The notes beneath the pieces were generated by a model. That model did no database searches. It saw nothing but the letters and a program-made list of their open reading frames with translations, and had not been told where the DNA came from. From positions 1 through 10,589 of the forward strand of contig JAQUMZ010000050.1 of assembly GCA_028717865.1 (NCBI GenBank): 10,589 nucleotides of DNA. The letters are read 5' to 3'. The stretch comes from Elusimicrobiota bacterium. Lineage in GTDB: Bacteria; Elusimicrobiota; Elusimicrobia; UBA1565; UBA9628. The stretch's first letter is position 1; each line of letters opens with the position of its first letter. Shown here piece by piece: positions 5,251 through 10,589 of this stretch. The position numbers were made by a program, and so were the translations under genes.

Positions 5251-8200
5251 ATGTCGCCAGCCCGCATCAGCGGCCTGCCTGGATCGGGAGCCTGGGCGCA
5301 TTTGGCCCGCTGTCTGCTCACCCCGAACGAAGAGTTCCCGCTTGCCTTGGAGGGGTTTTCCGGACGCCTGCTCCTGGTCCGCCGCGCCAACGCCGACATC
5401 GAGGACGTCGCGGACGGCTGCGCGGCGCTCGCTCCGCTTTTCGGAGCCCGCGCCCTGCCCGCCGCCGTCTTCGGCGACGACGGCCGCGGCCGCCTGGCCG
5501 GCCTGGAGGCGCTGCGCCGGGGAGCCCGTCTGGCCCTGGCCTTGCCCGAGACGCTGCGCCTGCCGGCCTGCGCGGCGGAGGAGTTCTCCGGGCTGGCGGT
5601 GGAGTTCCGCAGGGGGGCTCGCCTGCCGCGGGACCGGGCCGCCGAGGCCCTGCTGCGCGCGGGCTACCGCCGCGTGGATTTCGTGGAATCCCCGGGCGAG
5701 TTCGCGGTGCGGGGCGCGGTCCTGGACTTCTTCGGAATCGAGCCCGCGCGCGCGGTCCGGGTGCTTTACGACGAGGATGAGGTGGCGTCCTTGCGCGGCA
5801 TAGACCCTCCGACCCAGGGCACGCTCGAAATGCTGGACGAGGCCCGGGCCGTGTGCGCCGCGGAGCCGGAGCAAGGCGCTCCCCTGGGCGGGCGGTTCGG
5901 CGCCGGCTGGACCTGGCTGGTGGAGGCCGGGCTGGAAGTCGAGGCTTCGGCGGGCGCCGTCGTGCTCGCGGCCGGACCGGCGGGCGCGGACGCCCTCGAT
6001 TTCGGCGCGCGGCCCAACGGCCCTTACCTGGGCGAACCGGCGCGGGCCTGGGATGAGTTGCGCCGCCTGGCCGGACAAGGCCTGCGCTGCGTCTTGTTCT
6101 CGCTCAACGCGGGCGAGGACCGGCGCATGCAGGAGGTCCTCGACGCCGAGTTCAAGGGCAAGCCGCCCTGCCAGTTTCTGGCGGGCCCGCTGCGCCACGG
6201 CTTTCACCATCCCCGCCAGCGCCTGGCCGCGCTCGCGGTTTCCGAGATATTCTCGCGCAATTACCGGCCCTTCGCCCGCTGGAAGCGCTGTACCGGGGCG
6301 GCGGGCGCCTCCCTGAAGCTGCGCGAGCTCAAGACCGGCGATTTCGTGGCGCACCGGGACTACGGCTTGGCCAGATTCAGCGGCTTCGAGCCGGTGCGCG
6401 CCCAAGGCCAGGGGGTCGTGGATTGCCTGGTCCTGCGCTTCCGGGGGTCGGACGCGCTTTACGTGCCGATGTACGAGTTCGGCAAGATCCAGAGATATTC
6501 AGGAGGCGAGGGCAAGCGGCCGCGCTTGTCCAGCCTCGACGCGCGCCGCTGGGAGGAGGTCAAGGCCTCGGTGCGCGAGGGCGTGAGGGAATTGGCCGAG
6601 GAGTTGCTCAAGACCCAGGCGGAGCGTTCGGCGCGGCCGGGCTTCGCCTTTCCGCCGGAAAGCGACATGGAGCGTTCCTTGGCGGCGGAGTTCCCTTTCG
6701 AGGAGACGCCCGATCAGGCGCAAGCCATCGCCGACACGCTCGCGGACATGGGCCGGCCGCACCCGATGGACCGCCTCGTGGTCGGCGACGTCGGTTTCGG
6801 CAAGACCGAGGTGGCCATGCGCGCGGCCTTCAAGTGCGCCGCGGCCTTCAAGCAGGCGGCGCTGCTCGCCCCCACCACCATACTGGCCGAGCAGCATTAT
6901 CGGACTTTCCGCGCCCGCTTCGCCGATTATCCCGTGCGCCTGGGGCTGCTGACGCGCTTTCAGCCCGCCCGCCAGACGGCGCGCGTGCTGGCCGGCCTGG
7001 CGGCCGGGACCGTGGACGTCGTCATAGGGACGGCGCGGCTGCTGCAGAAGGACGTGCGGTTCAAGGATGTCGGGCTGGTCGTCATCGACGAGGAGCACCG
7101 CTTCGGGGTGCGCGACAAGGAAAAGCTCAAAGCCCTGCGCCGCACGGTGGATTTCCTGGCGCTCTCCGCCACGCCCATCCCGCGCACGCTCAACCAGGCC
7201 CTGTCGGGCCTGCGGGCCATCTCCCTGATCCAGAGCGCTCCGCAGGGACGCCAGCCCATCGAGACCCGGGTGGGGCCTTACGACGAGGGCGTCGTCGCCG
7301 GCGCCCTGGCCGAGGAACTGGCGCGCGGCGGGCAGGCCTACTTCGTCCATAACCGCGTGCGCAGCCTCGACGACTGCCGGCGGCGCCTGGAGCGGCTGGC
7401 GCCCCGGGCGCGCTTCGCCGTGGTGCACGGCCGCATGCGCGGCGGCGAGATCGAGCAGACCATGTGGTCCTTCTTCAAGCGGGAGTTCGACGTCCTGGTG
7501 GCCTCCACGATCATCGAGTCGGGCCTCGATATCCCCACCGTGAACACCTTGTTCGTGGACAACGCCCAGGATTTCGGTCTAGCCCAGCTCTACCAGTTGC
7601 GCGGCCGCATCGGCCGCGAGCGCCAGCGCGCCTATTGCTACCTCTTTTTCCCAGCCGATCGCGGGGAGGAGGGGGAACTGGGCGAGGAGGGCCGCCGCCG
7701 CCTGGAGGCCCTGCGCGAATTCGGGGAGCTGGGCTCCGGGGTCAAGCTCGCCATGCGCGACCTCGAGATCCGCGGGGCCGGCGAGCTGCTGGGTTCCCGG
7801 CAGCACGGCTTCATGCGCGCCGTGGGTTCCGAGATGTTCGCGGACATGCTCGACGAGGAGCTGGCCCGGCGCCGGGGCCGGCCGCCCGCGGCGCAGGAGC
7901 CGGAGGTCGGCATGGACCTGCGCGTGGAGGCCTATATACCGGAGAGCTATCTGCCGGCCGAGATGGAGCGGCTCGACTACTACAAGCGTCTCCTGCGGGC
8001 CGCTCCGGGCGAGGCCGGGCGCCTGGTCGCGGAACTGGAGGACCTCTGCGGGCCCGCGCCCGGGCCGGTCCGCGCCCTGCTGCGCCTGCTGGAGGTAAGG
8101 GGTCTGGCGCGCCGGGCGGGCGTGCGCGCCGTGACCCAGCGCGGGTCCGCGTTGGAGCTCGTGTTCCGTCCCGACGCCCAAGTCGGACCGGAGGCGACGC

Positions 8201-8358
8201 GGCGCTGGCTGTCCGACTACGCCGGCCGTTTGCGCTTCACCCGGCGTCCCGAGGGCGACGGCGTGGCCGTGGAACTGGCGGGAGCCGAGCCCCTGGACTG
8301 GCTGGAGCGGTTCCTGGGGGAGCTGGCGCGGCCGGTTGGGGCCGGAACGCAAAAATGA
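5251..8358 (+). CDS. mfd: Transcription-repair coupling factor Mfd
   Basis: A 1035-residue DNA translocase that removes RNA polymerase stalled at lesions and recruits UvrA for nucleotide excision repair. The N-terminal UvrB-like region (about 1-200) opens with GLPGSG and contains PGEFAVRGAVLDFF (148-161). The RNA-polymerase-interacting CarD/RID domain is at about 357-430 (LRELKTGDFVAHRDYGLARF, later ALYVPMYEFGKIQRYSGGEG). The motor has Walker A GDVGFGKT (512-519, Lys518), the Walker B box DEEH (613-616), SAT (639-641) and QLRGRIGR (782-789). The C-terminal TRCF domain is at about 886-985 (RVEAYIPESYLPAEMERLDY). It is about 110 residues shorter than E. coli Mfd (1148), apparently through loss in the N-terminal and linker parts; the motor is intact. 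It heads the run leading to the chaperone genes, an arrangement also known in delta-proteobacteria. Confidence 0.97.
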   Translation: MSPARISGLPGSGAWAHLARCLLTPNEEFPLALEGFSGRLLLVRRANADIEDVADGCAALAPLFGARALPAAVFGDDGRGRLAGLEALRRGARLALALPETLRLPACAAEEFSGLAVEFRRGARLPRDRAAEALLRAGYRRVDFVESPGEFAVRGAVLDFFGIEPARAVRVLYDEDEVASLRGIDPPTQGTLEMLDEARAVCAAEPEQGAPLGGRFGAGWTWLVEAGLEVEASAGAVVLAAGPAGADALDFGARPNGPYLGEPARAWDELRRLAGQGLRCVLFSLNAGEDRRMQEVLDAEFKGKPPCQFLAGPLRHGFHHPRQRLAALAVSEIFSRNYRPFARWKRCTGAAGASLKLRELKTGDFVAHRDYGLARFSGFEPVRAQGQGVVDCLVLRFRGSDALYVPMYEFGKIQRYSGGEGKRPRLSSLDARRWEEVKASVREGVRELAEELLKTQAERSARPGFAFPPESDMERSLAAEFPFEETPDQAQAIADTLADMGRPHPMDRLVVGDVGFGKTEVAMRAAFKCAAAFKQAALLAPTTILAEQHYRTFRARFADYPVRLGLLTRFQPARQTARVLAGLAAGTVDVVIGTARLLQKDVRFKDVGLVVIDEEHRFGVRDKEKLKALRRTVDFLALSATPIPRTLNQALSGLRAISLIQSAPQGRQPIETRVGPYDEGVVAGALAEELARGGQAYFVHNRVRSLDDCRRRLERLAPRARFAVVHGRMRGGEIEQTMWSFFKREFDVLVASTIIESGLDIPTVNTLFVDNAQDFGLAQLYQLRGRIGRERQRAYCYLFFPADRGEEGELGEEGRRRLEALREFGELGSGVKLAMRDLEIRGAGELLGSRQHGFMRAVGSEMFADMLDEELARRRGRPPAAQEPEVGMDLRVEAYIPESYLPAEMERLDYYKRLLRAAPGEAGRLVAELEDLCGPAPGPVRALLRLLEVRGLARRAGVRAVTQRGSALELVFRPDAQVGPEATRRWLSDYAGRLRFTRRPEGDGVAVELAGAEPLDWLERFLGELARPVGAGTQK

Positions 8359-8364
8359 TAGTAT
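8356..8364 (+). promoter_or_regulatory. Possible extended -10 promoter for the parvulin-family lipoprotein gene
   Basis: TGA-TAGTAT fits an extended -10, with the TGA being the mfd stop codon itself. The hexamer (four of six matches) ends seven bases before the ATG at 8372. TTGGGG at 8336-8341, with a 17-base spacer, is a partial -35. The AAAAATGATAGTAT patch is AT-rich in a strongly GC-rich setting. Read-through from mfd is equally possible; the promoter is inferred mainly from its likeness to the other three. Confidence 0.35.
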
Positions 8365-8371
8365 GGCGCAC

Positions 8372-9202
8372 ATGAGCGCCTTGACGAGGGCGGCGGCCTT
8401 GGCCGCGGCGGCGCTGGCGCTGGCCGGCTGCCGGGACTCCCGGGACGGCGTCGTCGCCCGGGTGGGTCCGTTGTCGATCTCGCAGGCCGAATTCCAGGGC
8501 AAGCTGGTCGAGGTCGCTCCGAGCTACCAGAATTACGTGGCCACCCCCAACGGACGGCGCCAATTCCTCGACATCCTCATCCGGGAGAAGCTCATCCTCG
8601 CCGCCGCCCAGGCGTCCGACGTCTCCAAATCCGTGGAGTTCCGGATGCAGGTCGAGCGGCTCAAGGCCGAGGAGGCCGAGCGGGTGCGCGAGGGCCGGGA
8701 CTACCTGCTCACGCGGCTTTGGCTCGAGGACCTGCGCCAGAAGGGCCAGCTCAAGGTCGGCGAGGAGGAAATCCGGGATTACATGAATAAGCATCCCCTG
8801 GAGGTGCGGGTCCGGAACATCCTGCTCGCCTCTCCGGTGGAGGCGGAGGAGGTCGCCAACAAGGCGCGCGCGGGGGCCAACTTCGCCGCCTTGGCCAAAC
8901 AGCGGTCCCTCGATGCGGCCTCCGCCGCCGACGGCGGCCTCATGCCGCCGGCCCTCTACGGCGAGATCATCATACCGGATTTGGAGGACATCATTTTCCG
9001 CATGCGCGTCGGCGAGATCGGGGGGCCGATCAAGAGCAAGTTCGGCTATCACGTCTTGAAAAAGGAGGGCGAGCGCAAGCTCGATCCGGAGGCCTGCCGG
9101 GAGCGCGTCGCCCGGCTCCTCGAGAAGCGGAAGCTCGACTTGCATCTCCAGGACGCGCAGCAGAAGTATCCCGTGGAGGTTGTCGATGAACAATTCAAGT
9201 AA
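8372..9202 (+). CDS. Parvulin-family (PpiC/PrsA/SurA-like) lipoprotein
   Basis: A predicted lipoprotein of 276 residues counted from this ATG; the signal ends ALALAGC with the lipidated cysteine at residue 20. An ATG at 8363 gives three extra residues, and neither start has a Shine-Dalgarno; I prefer 8372 because of the -10 spacing. Residues 30-130 form a charged helical region like the SurA/PrsA N-terminal chaperone domain (VGPLSISQAEF, FLDILIREKLIL). Residues 145-235 are a PpiC rotamase domain. In the usual VR.RHIL motif the first active-site histidine is replaced by Asn149 (VRVRNILL), while the second is kept (His227 in FGYHVLKK). Isomerase activity is therefore doubtful and a chaperone role more likely. 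The 3' end overlaps the next gene by 17 bases, so the two are translated from one mRNA. Likely site: periplasmic face of an envelope membrane. Confidence 0.85.
   Translation: MSALTRAAALAAAALALAGCRDSRDGVVARVGPLSISQAEFQGKLVEVAPSYQNYVATPNGRRQFLDILIREKLILAAAQASDVSKSVEFRMQVERLKAEEAERVREGRDYLLTRLWLEDLRQKGQLKVGEEEIRDYMNKHPLEVRVRNILLASPVEAEEVANKARAGANFAALAKQRSLDAASAADGGLMPPALYGEIIIPDLEDIIFRMRVGEIGGPIKSKFGYHVLKKEGERKLDPEACRERVARLLEKRKLDLHLQDAQQKYPVEVVDEQFK
9175..9179 (+). promoter_or_regulatory. Ribosome-binding site of the SurA-like gene
   Basis: GGAGG lies six bases before the ATG at 9186, inside the end of the preceding gene. It decides this start over the in-frame TTG at 9180, which would leave no room for a binding site. 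The classical site here contrasts with its absence before the four operon-head genes. Confidence 0.7.
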
Positions 9203-10289
9203 GGCTTTCCTGGCCGCCGCTTTGCTGGCGGCGCCGGGCGCGGCCCAAGCCAAGGTCATGGAGGATACGGTGGCGGTCGTCAACGGCACGCCGGTCCTGC
9301 TCTCCGACTACCAGAAGGAGATGAACGAGGTCCTGGATTACTGGCGCAAGGCCATGCCCGCGGCCGCGGCCGACCCCGCGCACCTGCGCAAGCTCAAGGA
9401 GGGCACGCTGGAGCAGCTCATCGACCGCGAGATCCTCTTTCAGGAAGGCAGCAAGCTCAAGCTCAAGGTCCGCGAGCGCGACATCGATAACGGCGTGGCG
9501 GAGGTCAAGGAGCGCTTCGCCAAGGACGACGAGGGCAAGGCGCTCTCCGAGGCGGAGGCCGAGGCGGCTTTCCGAGGCAAGCTTTCGGGCATGGGGTTGA
9601 ACTACGCCCAGTTCCGGGAGCGCCTGTCGCGGCAGATCATGGCGCGCAAGGTCGTCGACGAGAACGTGCGCGCCCGGCTCCAGCCGCCGGCCGAAACGGA
9701 GGTGCGCGCCTACTTCGACCGCATCAAGGCTTACAACGCCAGTGGGTCCAGCGAGCCGCCCAAGGGCATGGCCGAGGACGAGGCGGCCGCGTTCATGGAG
9801 ATCGCGGGCCAGATCAAGGCCATGAGCTCCGAGCGCGTGCGGGTGTCGCGTGTCCTGTTCCGGTTCTCGCCGGCCGGCTCGTCCCTGGAGAAGAAGCGGG
9901 CCCTGGAGGCGGCGCAGGCCGTCCGCCGGACCCTTCAGGACGGGACCGTCAGCTTCGCCGACGCGGCGCGCGAGCGGTCCGAGGAAGCGGAGTACGCCTC
10001 CCGCGGCGGCGACATCGGCTACCTGGTGCGGGGCGTGGCACCCCCCGAGTTCGAGAAGGCGGCCTTCACGCTGGCCGTGGGCGAGATCAGCGAGCCGATC
10101 GAGACGGACATCGGTTATTTCATCCTGCGCGTGCAGGAAAAGCGGGCCCCCGAGGCTCCCGAATTCGACAAGTTCAAGGACGAACTGGCCCGGGCCTTGA
10201 CGAACATCTCCTTCCAGAAGGAGTTGGAGTCCTATGTCAAGGGGCTCAAGGCCCAGGCGGTCATTGAACGAAACCTGCCAACGCTCTAG
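9186..10289 (+). CDS. surA: SurA-like periplasmic chaperone (parvulin family)
   Basis: A 367-residue exported protein. The signal peptide runs from the start through AAALLAAPGAAQA, with probable cleavage after AQA (residues 19-21). DTVAVVNGTPVLLSDYQ right after it is the hallmark start of SurA, the chaperone that escorts outer-membrane proteins across the periplasm. A long helical region (about 30-200, including LEQLIDREILFQEG) fits the SurA N-domain. One PpiC domain follows at about 215-320. It has Arg222 where parvulins have the first active-site histidine (VRVSRVLF) and Phe312 where they have the second (IGYFILRV). It therefore looks like an inactive rotamase, as is the first of the two parvulin domains in E. 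coli SurA. Only one PpiC domain is present, against two in E. coli. It sits between the parvulin lipoprotein and pdxA; surA-pdxA adjacency is known in enterobacteria and supports the name. Confidence 0.88.
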   Translation: MNNSSKAFLAAALLAAPGAAQAKVMEDTVAVVNGTPVLLSDYQKEMNEVLDYWRKAMPAAAADPAHLRKLKEGTLEQLIDREILFQEGSKLKLKVRERDIDNGVAEVKERFAKDDEGKALSEAEAEAAFRGKLSGMGLNYAQFRERLSRQIMARKVVDENVRARLQPPAETEVRAYFDRIKAYNASGSSEPPKGMAEDEAAAFMEIAGQIKAMSSERVRVSRVLFRFSPAGSSLEKKRALEAAQAVRRTLQDGTVSFADAARERSEEAEYASRGGDIGYLVRGVAPPEFEKAAFTLAVGEISEPIETDIGYFILRVQEKRAPEAPEFDKFKDELARALTNISFQKELESYVKGLKAQAVIERNLPTL

Positions 10290-10589
10290 GCCGGTCGTAG
10301 CTTTCACCAGCGGAGACCCCGCCGGGATCGGCCCGGAGGTCGTGCTGGGGGCCTGGCCGGCTTTAGCCAGGATTTGCCGCCCGGTATTGGTCGGGGAAGC
10401 CTCCGTGTGGCGGCGAGCCGGAGTCCGGCCGGGCTCCGGGGCGCTCCATGACACCGGCTTGGGCTTGAGACCTCCGGAGTTCGGCCGGCCCGCGGCGGCC
10501 GGAGGGGCGCTTGCCTTCGCCGCGGTCCAGGCGGCCGTGCGCCTGGCGGAGCGCGGACTCGTGGGCGCCGTGGTAGAGCGGAAGAGCGT
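10234..10589 (+). CDS. pdxA: 4-hydroxythreonine-4-phosphate dehydrogenase PdxA, N-terminal fragment
   Basis: The first third of the NAD-dependent enzyme that oxidises 4-phosphohydroxy-L-threonine in pyridoxal phosphate synthesis. The family signature appears as RPVVAFTSGDPAGIGPEVVL, with GDPAGIGPEV at 10312-10341. The reading frame runs off the window edge. The start is uncertain: an ATG at 10234 has GGAG four bases upstream but overlaps surA by 56 bases, and a TTG at 10264 overlaps by 26 bases without a good site. The residues before RPVVAF are not recognisably conserved, so either could be right. The last five codons should not be trusted: after GAVV, where the family would read something like T-x-P-x-x-K, the sequence turns into adapter-like bases. 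Confidence 0.85.
   Translation, partial: MSRGSRPRRSLNETCQRSRPVVAFTSGDPAGIGPEVVLGAWPALARICRPVLVGEASVWRRAGVRPGSGALHDTGLGLRPPEFGRPAAAGGALAFAAVQAAVRLAERGLVGAVVERKS
10575..10589 (+). other. Probable Illumina adapter remnant at the contig end
   Basis: The last 15 bases read AGAGCGGAAGAGCGT. The Illumina TruSeq adapter begins AGATCGGAAGAGCGT, so 14 of 15 bases match and the only difference is at the fourth. The match ends exactly at the end of the sequence. The encoded peptide also leaves the PdxA family pattern at this point, which supports untrimmed adapter rather than genome. Confidence 0.75.

Noticed and set aside
5161..6405. Open frame running upstream of alr on the minus strand, giving a possible 765-residue protein
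   Set aside because: The upstream part is the antisense of mfd and shows no family resemblance. The conserved racemase N-terminus starts at the ATG at 5160, six bases after an exact TATAAT.
8336..8371. TTG at 8336 as start of the parvulin lipoprotein gene
   Set aside because: It would put a charged 12-residue prefix before the lipoprotein signal and lies inside mfd. The ATGs at 8363 or 8372 give a normal signal peptide.
10234..10589. pdxA as a broken gene or pseudogene
   Set aside because: It simply reaches the end of the contig, and the odd last residues are explained by adapter sequence. There is no stop or frameshift before that point.

Overview
This is a GC-rich bacterial stretch (roughly two thirds G+C by eye) that looks like the end of an assembled contig. 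It carries cell-envelope and housekeeping genes. The organism is diderm: there are two lipoproteins beside an OmpA/MotB-type peptidoglycan-binding protein, and a SurA-type periplasmic chaperone next to pdxA, an arrangement known from many Gram-negative bacteria. The small lipoprotein at 1010 ends in a type IV pilin-like region with a D-C-T-H signature of a kind I associate with Elusimicrobiota pilins. That phylum is my best guess, held weakly; a delta-proteobacterial or other high-GC diderm lineage cannot be excluded.

Layout. (1) 1-1474, rightward operon: the 3' end of an OmpA/MotB-domain gene, a lipoprotein with a carboxypeptidase-regulatory-like fold, and a small lipoprotein with a pilin-like C-terminus. 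(2) 1475-1797, a 323-base gap without a credible gene, holding a pair of imperfect ~31-bp direct repeats, four perfect short inverted repeats, a weak terminator and the promoter of the next gene. (3) 1798-4065, a class A penicillin-binding protein. (4) 4108-5160, leftward alanine racemase, convergent with the PBP gene. (5) 5161-5250, a divergent promoter region with three copies of AATACGTG placed midway between the two start codons. (6) 5251-10589, a rightward run of mfd, a parvulin-family lipoprotein, a SurA-like chaperone and the 5' end of pdxA.

The genes share themes. Alanine racemase makes the D-Ala used in peptidoglycan and the PBP polymerises and crosslinks the wall. The OmpA-type protein probably anchors to that wall, and the two parvulin-family proteins probably assist envelope protein folding. 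Mfd (transcription-coupled repair) and PdxA (vitamin B6 synthesis) are housekeeping neighbours.

The main unexplained signal is at the level of initiation. All four genes that head a transcription unit (PBP, alr, mfd, the parvulin lipoprotein) have a -10-like hexamer only 6-8 bases before the start codon and no Shine-Dalgarno. Three of the four have the extended -10 TGN. Operon-internal genes instead have clear purine-rich ribosome-binding sites. This suggests leaderless mRNAs at operon heads. I found no new defence or mobile system. The last 15 bases match Illumina adapter sequence with one mismatch and should not be read as genome.
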